Source of the DNA: an uncultured Ruminococcus sp.
GTDB lineage: Bacteria > Bacillota > Clostridia > Lachnospirales > Lachnospiraceae
Assembly: GCA_904418845.1 (NCBI GenBank)
Contig: CAJFQC010000008.1
Span: 90,355-154,354, forward strand
Length of the DNA: 64,000 nucleotides
Reading direction: 5' to 3'
Positions within the stretch are counted from its first letter, which is position 1; every line of letters starts with the position of its first letter. The notes below the pieces were generated by a model that worked only from the letters and a program-made list of their open reading frames with translations, was not told the origin of the DNA and did not search any database. Below are positions 9,533 to 23,366 of this stretch, piece by piece. A program made the translations under genes and the position numbers.

Positions 9533-10378
9533 ATGCGTGTAGTAAAGAAGCTGAACAATAATTTTGCAATCTGCGTTGACGGAGAGGGAAAAGAGCTGAT
9601 CGCGGCGGGAAAAGGGATCGGCTTCCCGAAAACCCCTTATGAATTAGAGGACTTAAACCTGATTACGCGGACATTTTACAACATCGATCAGAAATATACC
9701 GGGTTGTTCAATGAACTGCCGGAGGCAGTCATTCATTTTACCGCAAAGCTGATCGACATTGCCCGCAATGAGCTGAAATATGAACTGAATCCGAATGTGG
9801 TCATGACGATGTCGGATCATATCAATTTTTGTATCCAGAGAGCGAAGCAGGACATTTACGTGCAGATGCCGCTTATCTATGAGGTGGAGCAGACATTCCC
9901 GGCTGAGGCGAAGATCGGGAAATATGCAGTGAAGCAGGTCGAGCGCCGCTTCCACGTCAGGCTGAATCAGAATGAAGCTTCAGGCATTGCGATGAATCTG
10001 GTAAACGCACGGTATAATCCGAAAAGCGGGACTGACGTGACAGAAGATCTTCAGAAGCAGTATGACGATATTCTGGAGGATACGATCAGTATTGTGGAGG
10101 ACGAGACGGGGATTATGATCGAGAGGGATTCCTTTAATTTCGCCCGGTATTCTTCTCATTTGATGTATCTGCTCAACCGGATCGCGGATCACCGGACGCT
10201 GGATTCCGAAAATGGGGTCATGTATCAGTCCATGAGGGAAGAATTTCCCGAGATTGCCGCATGTGTGGATCTGATTGACAGGTATTTCCGCAGAAAGTTA
10301 AAAATAGATCTCTCAAAAGAAGAAAAATTATATCTGATCCTGCACATCAACAGGATATGCACAAGAGAAGGATTGTAA
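9533..10378 (+). CDS. licT: LicT/BglG-family transcriptional antiterminator
   Basis: A 281-residue protein with an N-terminal RNA-binding CAT domain (about 1-55; VVKKLNNNFAICVD) and two PRD domains. It binds RAT RNA and prevents termination when the beta-glucoside PTS is active. Conserved phospho-histidines are seen at 96 (SDHINF) in PRD1 and at 209 (SSHLMY) and 271 (LHINRI) in PRD2; the second PRD1 histidine position appears to be Asn155 (IAMNLVNA). The ATG at 9533 has GGAG at 9523-9526; a TTG at 9521 would start inside that site. It is flanked by RAT elements, the second overlapping its stop codon. Confidence 0.9.
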   Translation: MRVVKKLNNNFAICVDGEGKELIAAGKGIGFPKTPYELEDLNLITRTFYNIDQKYTGLFNELPEAVIHFTAKLIDIARNELKYELNPNVVMTMSDHINFCIQRAKQDIYVQMPLIYEVEQTFPAEAKIGKYAVKQVERRFHVRLNQNEASGIAMNLVNARYNPKSGTDVTEDLQKQYDDILEDTISIVEDETGIMIERDSFNFARYSSHLMYLLNRIADHRTLDSENGVMYQSMREEFPEIAACVDLIDRYFRRKLKIDLSKEEKLYLILHINRICTREGL

Positions 10379-10445
10379 CCGATACGGGCATTACCTTCCA
10401 TGGCAGACATCTGCGCGCGGCGCGGGTCTGTTGTGGGAGGTTTTT
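10370..10445 (+). promoter_or_regulatory. LicT-type RAT element 2 with attenuator terminator
   Basis: The RAT (10370-10395) has the same frame as element 1 (GGATTGT, AC, small stem, GGCATTAC) but its stem is CCG-ATA-CGG instead of CTC-GTT-GAG. The licT stop codon lies inside it. The terminator arm 10393-10400 pairs with 10434-10441, followed by TTTTT; this arm overlaps the last three bases of the RAT, so the two folds exclude each other. Confidence 0.75.
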
Positions 10446-10553
10446 GTATTTCCGGGGATGAGCGCGCAGGAACCGGAATGTATACAGCGCCGCGAAAAAA
10501 GTCGGCGCAGGATCGCAGTCATATGCCGGAACAAAGAATAGGAGGAAGAGGAA

Positions 10554-13886
<3,333 letters not shown>

Positions 13887-13887
<1 letters not shown>

Positions 13888-14726
13888 TGGAGAGCAGGAA
13901 GATCATTTTCCTTGATGTGGACGGAACGCTCGTCGATTATGAGGGCCGCATCCCGGACAGCGCAGCCAGGGCGGTCCGTCTCGCCAGAGAGAAGGGACAC
14001 AAGGTCTATATCTGCACGGGACGGAGCCGGGCGGAGGTCTATCCTGAGATCTGGGATATCGGTCTGGACGGGATGATCGGCGGGAACGGAAATTATGTGG
14101 AGGATGGCGGGCAGGCGCTTATGCACCGCTGCCTCTCACTTGACGAGTGTCGCGGCATCGTAGACTGGCTCCACGAGCGGAAGCTGGAGTTCTATCTGGA
14201 GAGTAACGCGGGGCTCTTCGGAAGCGAGAAGTTTGAGACTGCCGGGGAGCCGGCGATCCGGCTTTACAGCACGAGAAAGAGCGGGGAAGCTTCGAGCATA
14301 CAGACCGTGAGAGACGCGTTCCCGGATATGATATTCGGAGCCAAGCTTTACCGGGATGATGTGAATAAGATCAGTTTTGTGCTCAACTCCTATGAGGACT
14401 ATCTTGCCGCCGCCGCGGAGTTTCCTGAGCTGAAGGCAGGGACATGGGGCGGCGCCGGGGAGACGGCGCTGTTCGGCGACCTTGCTTTGAAGGATATTGA
14501 TAAGGCGTATGCCATGGACGTCCTTCTTAAGCATCTGGATGCGTCCGTGGAAGACGCAGTCGCTTTTGGGGACGCTAAGGTGGACATACCGATGCTGGAA
14601 CACAGCGGCGTGGGCGTTGCCATGGGAAACGGCGGAGAAGAGATCCGGGCGGCAGCGGATTATGTGACGGATGATGTGGAGAACGACGGACTTCAGAAGG
14701 CATTTTCACATCTGGGGCTGATTTAA
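13887..14726 (+). CDS. HAD-superfamily (Cof/IIB) phosphatase
   Basis: A 279-residue Cof-type HAD hydrolase: nucleophile motif FLDVDGTLVD (about 6-15), CTGRS motif II, and the C-terminal FGDAKVDIPML with metal-binding acids. The IIB cap lies between. Family members dephosphorylate sugar phosphates, often hexose 6-phosphates or FMN. The ATG overlaps the bglA stop (TGATG) and has GGGGAGGG upstream, so it belongs to the bgl operon and may act on a phosphosugar product. A TTG one codon earlier is possible. The exact substrate is not readable. Confidence 0.85.
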
Positions 14727-14802
14727 GCCGCCGTGAAGGAGAAGTGCGCCGCAGTGAGACATTTTACTGCTTTGCGGTATTGCGGCGGTTCGCAAAGCGT
14801 TT

Positions 14803-14829
14803 AAAAGGTGGGCTTGCCCACTTTTTTTT
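14803..14829 (+). terminator. Terminator of the bgl operon
   Basis: GTGGGC-TT-GCCCAC (14808-14821) preceded by AAAAG and followed by eight T residues. Confidence 0.85.
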
Positions 14830-14858
14830 GCAACGGGCAAATATGTAGATTGCCTGTC

Positions 14859-14887
14859 TTGAAAATTCTGTGAAAAACGGGTACAAT
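14859..14887 (+). promoter_or_regulatory. Sigma-A promoter of gpmI
   Basis: TTGAAA (14859-14864), a 17-nt spacer and TACAAT (14882-14887). It gives gpmI expression independent of the bgl operon. Confidence 0.75.
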
Positions 14888-14935
14888 AAAAAGCGGAGTG
14901 AAAGCCCCAAATGCAAAGATAAAGGAGATATGGAT

Positions 14936-16474
14936 ATGAGTAAGAAACCAACCGTATTGATGATATTAGACGGCTACGGATTAAGAGCCGATAAGAAGGG
15001 AAATGCCGTTGCCGAGGGAAAGACTCCGGTGATGGACAAGCTGATGGCTGAGTACCCGTTCGTCAAGGGGAATGCCAGCGGAATGGCGGTAGGTCTTCCG
15101 GACGGACAGATGGGTAACTCCGAGGTGGGACACCTGAACATGGGCGCGGGCCGCATTGTATATCAGGATCTGACAAAGATCACAAAGGCAATTCAGGACG
15201 GAGATTTCTTTGAAAACAAAGCTCTCCTCGCAGCGTGTGAGAACGCTAAGACAAATAATTCTTCCCTGCATATGATGGGACTGGTGTCTGACGGCGGCGT
15301 GCACAGCCATAACACGCACATCTACGGACTGCTTGAGCTGGCGAAGAGACAGGGGCTTGAGAAAGTCTATGTTCACTGCTTCCTCGATGGACGTGACACC
15401 CCTCCGGCGTCAGGAAAAGAGTATGTAGAAGAGCTGGAAGCAAAGATGAAAGAGATCGGTGTCGGTGAAGTCGCAACAGTGGCGGGACGCTACTATGCCA
15501 TGGACAGAGACAACCGCTGGGACCGTGTAGAGAAGGCGTATAAGGCTCTCGTAAAGGGCGAAGGCGTGGAAACGGATTCCGCCACGGCAGGCATTCAGGC
15601 TTCCTATGACAAAGAAGTTACGGACGAGTTCGTGGAGCCTATGATCGTGATGAAGGGCAGTTCCCCGACAGCTACGGTGAAGGACGGAGATTCCATTATC
15701 TTCTTTAACTTCCGCCCGGACCGTGCGCGAGAGATCACAAGAACATTCTGCGACGATGAGTTCACAGGTTTTGACAGGGGCGAGAGAGTGAAGACGACCT
15801 ATGTATGCTTCACAGAGTATGACGTTACAATTCCGAACAAGCAGGTCGCATTTGTAAAAGAAGAGATCACTAATACATTCGGCGAGTTTCTTGCGGCGAA
15901 CGGACTGAAGCAGGCGCGCATTGCAGAGACAGAGAAGTACGCGCATGTGACGTTCTTCTTTAACGGCGGTGTGGAAGAGCCGAATCCGGGCGAGGACAGG
16001 ATTCTTGTGAAATCGCCGAAGGTTGCAACATATGATCTGAAACCGGAGATGAGCGCGTACGAAGTGTGCGATAAGCTGGTGGAGGCGATCAAGTCCGATA
16101 AATATAATGTGATCATCATTAACTTTGCGAATCCAGATATGGTCGGACATACAGGTGTTGAGTCTGCCGCGATCAAAGCAATTGAGGCGGTTGATGAGTG
16201 TGTGGGCAGAGCAGTAGATGCGATCAAAGAGGTTGACGGCCAGATGTTCATCTGCGCGGACCACGGAAACGCAGAGCAGCTCATTGACGAGGAGACCGGC
16301 GAACCGTTTACAGCGCATACGACGAATCCGGTTCCGTTTATCCTTGTGAATGCAGACCCGTCCTACAAGTTAAGAGAAGGCGGATGCCTTGCGGACATTG
16401 CTCCGACTCTGATCGAGATGATGGGAATGGAACAGCCGAGAGAGATGAGCGGTAAGTCGCTGATCGCAAAATAG
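14936..16474 (+). CDS. gpmI: 2,3-bisphosphoglycerate-independent phosphoglycerate mutase
   Basis: The 512-residue Mn-dependent mutase converts 3-phosphoglycerate to 2-phosphoglycerate. The N-terminus [10 protein letters not shown] carries metal ligand Asp12, and the phospho-Ser62 lies in QMGNSEVGH. Later motifs [25 protein letters not shown] and CADHGNAEQ are intact. The ATG at 14936 has AAGGAG 8 nt upstream; the ATG two codons earlier is too close to that site, and the upstream extension would overlap the promoter. Length matches the family. Confidence 0.95.
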   Translation: MSKKPTVLMILDGYGLRADKKGNAVAEGKTPVMDKLMAEYPFVKGNASGMAVGLPDGQMGNSEVGHLNMGAGRIVYQDLTKITKAIQDGDFFENKALLAACENAKTNNSSLHMMGLVSDGGVHSHNTHIYGLLELAKRQGLEKVYVHCFLDGRDTPPASGKEYVEELEAKMKEIGVGEVATVAGRYYAMDRDNRWDRVEKAYKALVKGEGVETDSATAGIQASYDKEVTDEFVEPMIVMKGSSPTATVKDGDSIIFFNFRPDRAREITRTFCDDEFTGFDRGERVKTTYVCFTEYDVTIPNKQVAFVKEEITNTFGEFLAANGLKQARIAETEKYAHVTFFFNGGVEEPNPGEDRILVKSPKVATYDLKPEMSAYEVCDKLVEAIKSDKYNVIIINFANPDMVGHTGVESAAIKAIEAVDECVGRAVDAIKEVDGQMFICADHGNAEQLIDEETGEPFTAHTTNPVPFILVNADPSYKLREGGCLADIAPTLIEMMGMEQPREMSGKSLIAK

Positions 16475-16546
16475 GGAGTATGCCAAGCCAAAGATGCAGA
16501 CTCGATAAACAAGAATGAAAGTTCTTAACAGAATAGTAAGTTATTT

Positions 16547-16580
16547 GCAGAGGCACGGAGAATACCGCGCCTCTGTTTTT
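16547..16580 (+). terminator. Terminator of gpmI
   Basis: CAGAGGC (16548-16554) pairs with GCCTCTG (16569-16575), extended by CGG/CCG inside, followed by TTTTT. Confidence 0.85.
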
Positions 16581-16616
16581 AAGGCGTATGGGCGGATACA
16601 GGAAGGAGCAGTATTA

Positions 16617-17120
16617 ATGCGCGAAAAGCTGACAAAAAGTGATGTGGAAAAGATCCGGGCTGAGATCGAGCACCGCAGGCTCGTAGAGAGAAAAGAACTG
16701 ATCGAGGCCGTGAAGGAAGCACGTTCTCACGGTGATCTGAGTGAGAATTTTGAATATTATGCGGCAAAAAAGGAAAAGAACCGCAATGAGAGCCGCATTC
16801 GTTATCTAGAGAGGATGCTTAAGACGGCGGTTATTGTGGAGGATCATTCCGGGGCGGACGAAGTTGGACTCAATAATACGGTAGAGATCTACTGTGAGGA
16901 CGATAACCAGGTAGAGACATACCGCATTGTTACATCTGTCAGAGGGAGTTCGCTTAATGGCCTGGTAAGCATCGAATCACCGATCGGGAAGGCGCTTCTC
17001 GGCCGCAAGGAAGGCGACCGGGTATATGTGAAGGTCAATGATGATTTCGGATATTATGCGGTGATACGGAAAATCATTAAGACAGAGAGTGAGGAGGAAG
17101 ATCATATACGGAGTTTCTGA
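16617..17120 (+). CDS. greA: GreA/GreB-family transcription elongation factor
   Basis: A 167-residue protein with the Gre layout: N-terminal antiparallel coiled coil (about 5-80) carrying the acidic tip Asp40 and Glu43 in HGDLSENFEYYAAK, then a C-terminal FKBP-like domain ending in SPIGKALLGRKEGDRV. Gre factors enter the RNA polymerase secondary channel and stimulate cleavage of backtracked RNA. The ATG follows AGGAAGGA; an upstream in-frame start near 16515 would run through the gpmI terminator. It may be a second Gre paralogue, since it is not beside a ribosomal or lysS locus. Confidence 0.88.
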   Translation: MREKLTKSDVEKIRAEIEHRRLVERKELIEAVKEARSHGDLSENFEYYAAKKEKNRNESRIRYLERMLKTAVIVEDHSGADEVGLNNTVEIYCEDDNQVETYRIVTSVRGSSLNGLVSIESPIGKALLGRKEGDRVYVKVNDDFGYYAVIRKIIKTESEEEDHIRSF

Positions 17121-17193
17121 CTGAGACAAAGATACCTGTGCTCTCAGTTTCACGTCGTGGAAGAATAAAAAGCAAAGGAGAGAATCATATTTT

Positions 17194-17850
17194 ATGAAAG
17201 TAAGTACAGTATTATTTGATTTGGACGGCACGATCACGGACTCTGCTCCGGGGATTATAAACAGTATCCGGTATTCTCTTGAAAAACATGGGATCGCCAT
17301 CCCGGAAGAGCAGGAACTCCGCAAGTTTGTAGGACCACCCCTTAAGGAACAGTTCCAGAAAGTGTTTGGTCTGACTGATGCAGAGGCGGGACAGATGATG
17401 AATTCATACCGGGAATACTACGGTACAAAGGGAATCTTTGAGAACCGGGTGTATAAGGGTGTGCCTGAGATGCTGTCCCGGCTTCAAAGCGCAGGGATGA
17501 GGATTATGATGGCAACCTCCAAGGCGGAGAAATATGCCCGCATCATCGCGGAGCACTTTAGCTTTGCAAAGTATTTTGAATATATCGGCGGAGCATGTAT
17601 GGACGGAACAAGGATCGATAAACACGAGGTCATTGAATATGTCCTTAAAACCTGTAAGGTTACGGACAGGGGGCGTGTGATTATGGTAGGAGACCGCTCT
17701 CACGACATGATCGGAGCAAAGCGGGCAGGGATACACAGCCTTGGTGTTCTCTATGGCTATGGTACGCGTGAAGAACTGGAACAGAACGGGGCAGAAGTGT
17801 TCGCCGCGACGCCGGGTGAAGCCGTTGAACTGCTTCTTACAATAAAATAG
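17194..17850 (+). CDS. HAD hydrolase, phosphoglycolate-phosphatase-like
   Basis: A 218-residue class I HAD phosphatase with nucleophile Asp9 and Asp11 in LFDLDGTITDS, motif II MATSKAEKYA and motif IV VGDRSHDMIGAKRAG. The helical cap between 20 and 85 is that of the Gph/PGP branch, which acts on phosphoglycolate, pyrophosphate or similar small phosphates. It is preceded by AAGGAG and runs convergent to the acetyltransferase gene. Substrate is uncertain. Confidence 0.85.
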   Translation: MKVSTVLFDLDGTITDSAPGIINSIRYSLEKHGIAIPEEQELRKFVGPPLKEQFQKVFGLTDAEAGQMMNSYREYYGTKGIFENRVYKGVPEMLSRLQSAGMRIMMATSKAEKYARIIAEHFSFAKYFEYIGGACMDGTRIDKHEVIEYVLKTCKVTDRGRVIMVGDRSHDMIGAKRAGIHSLGVLYGYGTREELEQNGAEVFAATPGEAVELLLTIK

Positions 17851-17931
17851 TCTTTCCCAGATAATCCTGGATGATCCTGCTTTGCAAGCGAGTATTTGCT
17901 GAGTGAATATTAAAGGCGACCGTGGAAAACA

Positions 17932-18546
17932 TTACAGCGCCTCCTTGTTAAAATCATGGTTATTGATCTTACGGATGACCCGGCAGGGATTCCCCACGGC
18001 AAGAGAATTGGCAGGGATGTCCTTTGTGACGACACTTCCGGCGCCGATCACGGAACCATCTCCGATGGTCACACCAGGAAGCACGATGACGCCTCCGCCG
18101 AGCCAGCATCCATTCCCAATTTTTATGGGAAGAGCGTAAGTGCGGCAGAAATATTCTCCTGTATCCGGGGACCAGTCCGGGGTGAGGCGCTCCGCCAGTT
18201 CGACAGGATGTGCGGCTGTATAGAGATGCACATTGGAAGCAATCAGCACATTGCTTCCGATCTCGATTTTATTACAGTCTACAAAGGTACAGTTCATATT
18301 GATGGAGACATTATTGCCGATATAGATATTGTATCCGTAATCACAGAGAAAAGGCTGTGCCACTGATACATTTGTCCCGATCCTGTTAAACAGACGGTTC
18401 AGAACCGCAGTCTTTTCTTCTTTCTGATCATACTGCAGGGCATGATATTCCCTTAATAATTCTCTCGTTTTTCGTTTCAGTTGGAGAAAAATCTCATTGT
18501 GGCAGTCGTAATATTCTCCGGCCAGACATTTTTCCAGTTCTGTCAT
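17932..18546 (-). CDS. Sugar O-acetyltransferase (maltose/galactoside acetyltransferase type)
   Basis: A 204-residue left-handed beta-helix acetyltransferase. An N-terminal Mac domain (MTELEKCLAGEYYDCHN...) is followed by hexapeptide repeats from about 60 (IGNNVSINMNC, IEIGSNVLIASN, IKIGNGCWLGGGVIVLPG, IGDGSVIGAGSVV). The catalytic histidine is in TAAHPVE. Such enzymes acetylate glucose, maltose or galactosides with acetyl-CoA. The ATG at 18546 has AAGGAGG upstream on the minus strand; an upstream in-frame ATG lacks one. It lies downstream of the large activase gene on the same strand but beyond a hairpin. Confidence 0.88.
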   Translation of the reverse strand: MTELEKCLAGEYYDCHNEIFLQLKRKTRELLREYHALQYDQKEEKTAVLNRLFNRIGTNVSVAQPFLCDYGYNIYIGNNVSINMNCTFVDCNKIEIGSNVLIASNVHLYTAAHPVELAERLTPDWSPDTGEYFCRTYALPIKIGNGCWLGGGVIVLPGVTIGDGSVIGAGSVVTKDIPANSLAVGNPCRVIRKINNHDFNKEAL

Positions 18547-18740
18547 TGATACTTCCTCCTTATATATGTATATAGACACTCGGATCTGATCTTCATTTTA
18601 GAGATGAAGTCATTCTCCTATCCCATAATTATACAATAAAAACCGATATTTTACATACAATTTTCAATTCTGCCGGGATAGTTTTCTTTGGGCTGCTTGG
18701 CGGATGTTTATTCCTCTATCGGATCGATGTATAAAGAATG

Positions 18741-18795
18741 ATCCCCTGTGGGGCGAGGACATATCGTGCGGATATCTCCTTACCCCACAGGGGAT
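18741..18795. terminator. Strong hairpin downstream of the activase gene
   Basis: A 13-bp perfect stem, 18741-18753 (ATCCCCTGTGGGG) with 18783-18795, and a second inner dyad (GATATC-like). Read on the minus strand it ends the activase transcript, though the T-run there is weak. Confidence 0.6.
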
Positions 18796-18838
18796 TTTCT
18801 TTGCAGTGTTCAGAGCTGCCACATTGTATTTTCCTTAA

Positions 18839-21800
18839 TCAGTTTTCCGCCTCAAGGTTTTTAAACGCCGTCGAAAGCATGAGCTTGATTCTGTTTAACT
18901 GATTAACTTCACTTGCACCCGGGTCAAAGTCGATGGCCACCACATTTGAATGAGGATGCAGCCTTCTTAGTTCCTTGATAACTCCTTTTCCTACCACATG
19001 GTTCGGCAGACAGGCAAACGGCTGGGTACATACGATGTTTCCGGCGCCGCTGTGGATAAGCTCTAACATTTCGCCGGTCAGGAACCATCCTTCTCCGGTC
19101 TGGTTTCCGATGGACACGATCTCAGAAGCCATCTTTGCCAGATCCTCGATGTGTGCCGGCGGATCGAAGTGCTTGCTCTCTGCAAATGCTTTTGTTGCCG
19201 GAGCGCGCAGCCATTCGACGGCCTTGATGCCGAGGTTTCCGATCAGTGCCTTGGACTTCTTGAATCCAAGGTGCGATACCTTGAAGTTCTGGTTGTAGAA
19301 GCAGTACTGCATAAAGTCGATCAGATCAGGCACAACAGCCTCTGCGCCTTCCGCTTCGAGAAGGTCTACCAGATGGTTGTTCGCTGCCGGAAGGAACTTC
19401 ACAAGGATTTCGCCGACGACGCCGACTCTCGGCTTCTTGATATCCAGTGTCTCAATGTTGTCAAAATCATTTATAATATCGCGGCAGAGCTTCTTGAACT
19501 TCCTGCGCGAAGGGTATCCTTCTGATACGAATTTCTGGCATACGCTTACCCATTTTCTGTGCATGGCGTTGGTTGTGCCCGGTACTGCCTCGTAGGGGCG
19601 CATACGGTAAACGCACTTCATGAAGATGTCGCCGAACACAGCCGCATATGCAATGCGCACTGCCAGCGGGAGCGTGATCTTGAATCCCGGGTTGGCCTCC
19701 AGACCGCTTAAGTTGATGGAGATGACCGGAATATGCTCGTATCCTGCCTTCTTTAATGCGCGTCGGATGAAACCGATATAATTGGAAGCGCGGCATCCGC
19801 CGCCTGTCTGGCTGATGATGACTGCCAGATGGTCCGTGTCATATTGTCCGGACAGGATGGCGTCCATGATCTGACCGACAACGATCAGAGACGGATAGCA
19901 TGCGTCGTTGTTTACATATTTCAATCCCATGTCTACTGCCTGACGGTTGTCGTTGGGAAGTACCTCAATGTTGTAGCCGGCCGCTTTAAACGCAGGCTCC
20001 AGCAGCTCGAAGTGGATGGGCGACATCTGCGGGCAGAGAATAGTATGTGTCTTGCGCATTTCCTTTGTAAAGGGCACTTTCTCAATAGACGACGGGCGGA
20101 GGGTGCGCTCGGTCTTGTGCTGCTCGCGCACGCGGATCGCCGCCAGAAGGGAGCGCACGCGGATACGGGCCGCTCCTAAGTTGTTGACCTCGTCGATCTT
20201 CAGCGTGGTGTAGATCTTATCCGAATCGGTCAGGATCTCAGCTACCTGATCTGTTGTGACAGCGTCCAGCCCGCATCCGAAGGAATTAAGCTGGATGAGA
20301 TCCAGGTTCTCTGTCGTTTTTACATAGTTTGCCGCAGCATACAGACGGGAGTGGTACATCCACTGGTCCATTACATTCAGCGGCCGCTCCACCTGATGCA
20401 GATGGGAGACGGAATCCTCGGTCAGCACGGCGATATTGTAGGAATTGATCATTTCGGGCAGTCCATGATGTACTTCCGGATCAATATGGTAAGGACGGCC
20501 CGCCAGCACGATGCCCCGGCTGCCGGTATCATTTAAGAATTTGATCGTCTCTTCACCCTTGCGGCGCATATCCTCACGGCATGCGGCAAGCTCATTCCAT
20601 GCGTCATGCACGGCGGATTTGATCTCGCTTTCGGAAAGGGAGAACTTATCGCCCAATTCCCTGATCAGGCGGTAGGAGATAGTCTCCTCGCTCTGAAGAG
20701 AAAGGAAGGGATGAATGAAATCTACCTCCCCGTGCACGATAGCGTCCATGTTGTTCTTGATATTCTCCGGGTAGGAAGTAACAATCGGGCAGTTGTAGTG
20801 GTTGTTCGCCTCTTCAAATTCGTTCCTCTCATAAGGGATGGACGGATAGAAGATGTGCGTGATGCCTTTGTTGATCAGCCACTGTACATGTCCGTGCGCC
20901 AGCTTCGCCGGATAGCACTCAGACTCACTGGGGATGGACTCAATGCCCAGCTCATAGATCTTTCTCGTAGAAGCCGGGGAAAGTACCACTCGAAAGCCCA
21001 GTTTTGTGAAAAACGTAAACCAGAACGGATAGTTCTCATACATGTTCAGGACACGGGGGATGCCGATGACGCCCCTCTTTGCGTCCGCTTCCTCAAGCGG
21101 CTCATAGTCAAAATAGCGGTGGAACTTGTAGTCGAACAGGTTTGGCATTGTGTTTTTTGATTTTTCTTTTCCAAGGCCGCGCTCGCAGCGGTTTCCGGTG
21201 ATGAACTTTCGTCCGCTGCTGAAATGATTGATGGTCAGACGGCAGGTGTTCGTACATTTGCGGCATTTCGTCATGGTCGTGGAGTATTCCAGCGACGTGA
21301 TATCCTCAATAGAAAGCATGGTCGTGCCTTCACACTCTGTATAGCGCTCGCGGGCAATAAGAGCCGCGCCGAAAGCGCCCATGATTCCCGCGATATCCGG
21401 GCGGATGGCCTCACAGTCTGCTATCTTCTCAAAGCTTCTTAAGACTGCGTTGTTGTAGAAAGTTCCACCCTGGACAACAATGTGGTTTCCAAGCTCGGAA
21501 GCGCTGGACACCTTGATGACTTTGAAAAGAGCGTTCTTAATGACAGAGTAGGCAAGTCCGGCAGAAATATCTGCTACGGATGCACCCTCTTTCTGGGCCT
21601 GTTTTACCTTAGAGTTCATGAACACCGTACAGCGTGTGCCAAGGTCAATCGGATTCTGAGCGTACAGCGCTTCGTGGGCAAAGTCCTCCACAGTATAATT
21701 CAGCGATTTCGCAAAAGTCTCGATGAAAGAACCGCATCCGGAAGAGCACGCCTCGTTGAGCTGCACGCTGTCCACGGTCTGATTCTTGATTTTGATGCAC

Positions 21801-23086
21801 TTCATATCTTGTCCGCCGATGTCCAGGATACAGTCGACATCCGGCTCGAAGAACGCAGCCGCATAGTAGTGGGCGACTGTTTCCACCTCGCCCTCGTCGA
21901 GCATGAGCGCCGCTTTGATCAGCGCCTCGCCGTACCCGGTAGAGCAGGAGTGAACGATCTCCACATCTTCCGGCAGCAGATCATAGATTTCCTTAATAGC
22001 GGAGATGGTAGTTCCCAGCGGATCTCCTTCATTATTGTGATAGAAGGAGTATAAAAGGGTTCCGTCCTCGCCGACAAGCGCTGCCTTTGTGGTTGTGGAA
22101 CCGGCGTCGATGCCCAGGAAGGCTTTCCCTTTATAAGTGGCAAGATCCTTGACCGGTACTTGATGCTTCGCATGGCGCGCAGTGAATTCTTCGAACTCTG
22201 CCGCGGCGGCGAACAGGGGATCCAGACGCTCGACTTCGATCTCCATCTGAATCCGCTTCTCCAGACGGTTCTGAAGCTCTCTGAGCGCGACCGGAGTGTC
22301 TTTCTTTGAGTTCAGTGCGGAACCGATCGCCGCAAAAAGATGGGAGTGGTTCGGCGCGATGATATGCTCGTCATCCAGCTTCAGCGTGCGGATGAAGGCT
22401 GCGCGAAGCTCGGAAAGGAAATGGAGAGGTCCTCCGAGAAACGCCACATGTCCGCGGATTGGCTTACCGCAGGCAAGACCGCTGATGGTCTGGTTGACAA
22501 CAGCCTGAAAAATGGATGCCGCCAGGTCTTCTTTGGAGGCCCCTTCGTTGATGAGGGGCTGGATATCCGACTTGGCAAACACACCGCAGCGCGCGGCAAT
22601 AGAGTAGAGCGCCTGATAATTCTTGGCGTATTCATTAAGACCCGACGCGTCTGTCTGCAAGAGAGAAGCCATCTGGTCGATAAAAGAACCTGTACCACCG
22701 GCACAGACACCGTTCATTCGCTGTTCTACATTTCCGCCTTCAAAGTAAATGATCTTCGCGTCCTCGCCGCCCAGCTCGATGGCGACGTCTGTCTGCGGCG
22801 CATAGTCCTGAAGCGCCGTGGACACTGCGATGACCTCCTGGACAAAAGGCACGCCCAGGTGCTTCGCCAGCGTCAGGCCGCCGCTTCCGGTGATGACCGG
22901 AGAGACGTGGATCGGACCGAGCTTATACAAGGCGCGGCCCAAAAGGTCGGATAACGTCTCCTGGATATTGGCAAAGTGTCTCTCGTAGTCGGAGAAGAGA
23001 ACTTCATTTTCCTCATCCAGAATCGCGATCTTAACTGTTGTGGAACCGATGTCGATTCCAAGAGTATGTAATTCTTTCAGATTCAT
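18839..23086 (-). CDS. Fused 2-hydroxyacyl-CoA dehydratase activase / dehydratase-like protein
   Basis: A 1415-residue protein. Two BcrA/BadF/HgdC-type ATPase domains come first (about 5-260 and 325-580), each opening with a phosphate-1 motif ([22 protein letters not shown]). Each has a pair of bridging-cluster cysteines ([10 protein letters not shown] and [20 protein letters not shown] and [10 protein letters not shown]). A Cys cluster ([12 protein letters not shown]...NRCERG, about 605-640) leads into a DUF2229-type region and a C-terminal HgdB-like region. HgdC-type activases use ATP to drive a low-potential electron into a dehydratase. The full fusion is known in clostridia but its substrate is not; possible electron donor or maturation role is inference. 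Confidence 0.85.
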   Translation of the reverse strand: MNLKELHTLGIDIGSTTVKIAILDEENEVLFSDYERHFANIQETLSDLLGRALYKLGPIHVSPVITGSGGLTLAKHLGVPFVQEVIAVSTALQDYAPQTDVAIELGGEDAKIIYFEGGNVEQRMNGVCAGGTGSFIDQMASLLQTDASGLNEYAKNYQALYSIAARCGVFAKSDIQPLINEGASKEDLAASIFQAVVNQTISGLACGKPIRGHVAFLGGPLHFLSELRAAFIRTLKLDDEHIIAPNHSHLFAAIGSALNSKKDTPVALRELQNRLEKRIQMEIEVERLDPLFAAAAEFEEFTARHAKHQVPVKDLATYKGKAFLGIDAGSTTTKAALVGEDGTLLYSFYHNNEGDPLGTTISAIKEIYDLLPEDVEIVHSCSTGYGEALIKAALMLDEGEVETVAHYYAAAFFEPDVDCILDIGGQDMKCIKIKNQTVDSVQLNEACSSGCGSFIETFAKSLNYTVEDFAHEALYAQNPIDLGTRCTVFMNSKVKQAQKEGASVADISAGLAYSVIKNALFKVIKVSSASELGNHIVVQGGTFYNNAVLRSFEKIADCEAIRPDIAGIMGAFGAALIARERYTECEGTTMLSIEDITSLEYSTTMTKCRKCTNTCRLTINHFSSGRKFITGNRCERGLGKEKSKNTMPNLFDYKFHRYFDYEPLEEADAKRGVIGIPRVLNMYENYPFWFTFFTKLGFRVVLSPASTRKIYELGIESIPSESECYPAKLAHGHVQWLINKGITHIFYPSIPYERNEFEEANNHYNCPIVTSYPENIKNNMDAIVHGEVDFIHPFLSLQSEETISYRLIRELGDKFSLSESEIKSAVHDAWNELAACREDMRRKGEETIKFLNDTGSRGIVLAGRPYHIDPEVHHGLPEMINSYNIAVLTEDSVSHLHQVERPLNVMDQWMYHSRLYAAANYVKTTENLDLIQLNSFGCGLDAVTTDQVAEILTDSDKIYTTLKIDEVNNLGAARIRVRSLLAAIRVREQHKTERTLRPSSIEKVPFTKEMRKTHTILCPQMSPIHFELLEPAFKAAGYNIEVLPNDNRQAVDMGLKYVNNDACYPSLIVVGQIMDAILSGQYDTDHLAVIISQTGGGCRASNYIGFIRRALKKAGYEHIPVISINLSGLEANPGFKITLPLAVRIAYAAVFGDIFMKCVYRMRPYEAVPGTTNAMHRKWVSVCQKFVSEGYPSRRKFKKLCRDIINDFDNIETLDIKKPRVGVVGEILVKFLPAANNHLVDLLEAEGAEAVVPDLIDFMQYCFYNQNFKVSHLGFKKSKALIGNLGIKAVEWLRAPATKAFAESKHFDPPAHIEDLAKMASEIVSIGNQTGEGWFLTGEMLELIHSGAGNIVCTQPFACLPNHVVGKGVIKELRRLHPHSNVVAIDFDPGASEVNQLNRIKLMLSTAFKNLEAEN

Positions 23087-23165
23087 TGTATGATCTCCAA
23101 TCTTCTGTACTAAATATATGAGTTTCTTCTTATTAAATGCGTTTGCATATTTTACAACAACCTAC

Positions 23166-23194
23166 ATTATACGACAGGAAATCAGAAAAGACAA
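23166..23194 (-). promoter_or_regulatory. Sigma-A promoter of the activase-fusion gene
   Basis: On the minus strand TTGTCT (23189-23194), a 17-nt spacer and TATAAT (23166-23171), about 80 nt before the gene. Confidence 0.65.
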
Positions 23195-23289
23195 TTGTTA
23201 TTATTATGCGGGTTTTGAAAATAATGCCGCCTCATATAGATAATTTACATAAAGATCGTGTTAAACATGCGAAAAAGGGCAACATATAT

Positions 23290-23318
23290 TTGACAAACAG
23301 GTTGACGGACGGTATTAT
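23290..23318 (+). promoter_or_regulatory. Sigma-A promoter of the rhomboid-like gene
   Basis: TTGACA (23290-23295), a 17-nt spacer and TATTAT (23313-23318). Its position rules out the ATG at 23322 as the main start. Confidence 0.75.
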
Positions 23319-23366
23319 TGTATGGAACTAAAAACAATTTCTATAAAAGTAAGGAGTAGGATATAT

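Noticed and set aside
15410..16318. 302-residue minus-strand frame over gpmI
   Set aside because: Antisense shadow of gpmI.
18741..18795. Riboswitch
   Set aside because: A simple long stem downstream of a gene, without a conserved aptamer pattern; better read as a terminator.
23322..23366. ATG start for the rhomboid-like gene
   Set aside because: It lies 4 nt after a strong -10, so it would be outside or at the very end of the transcript.
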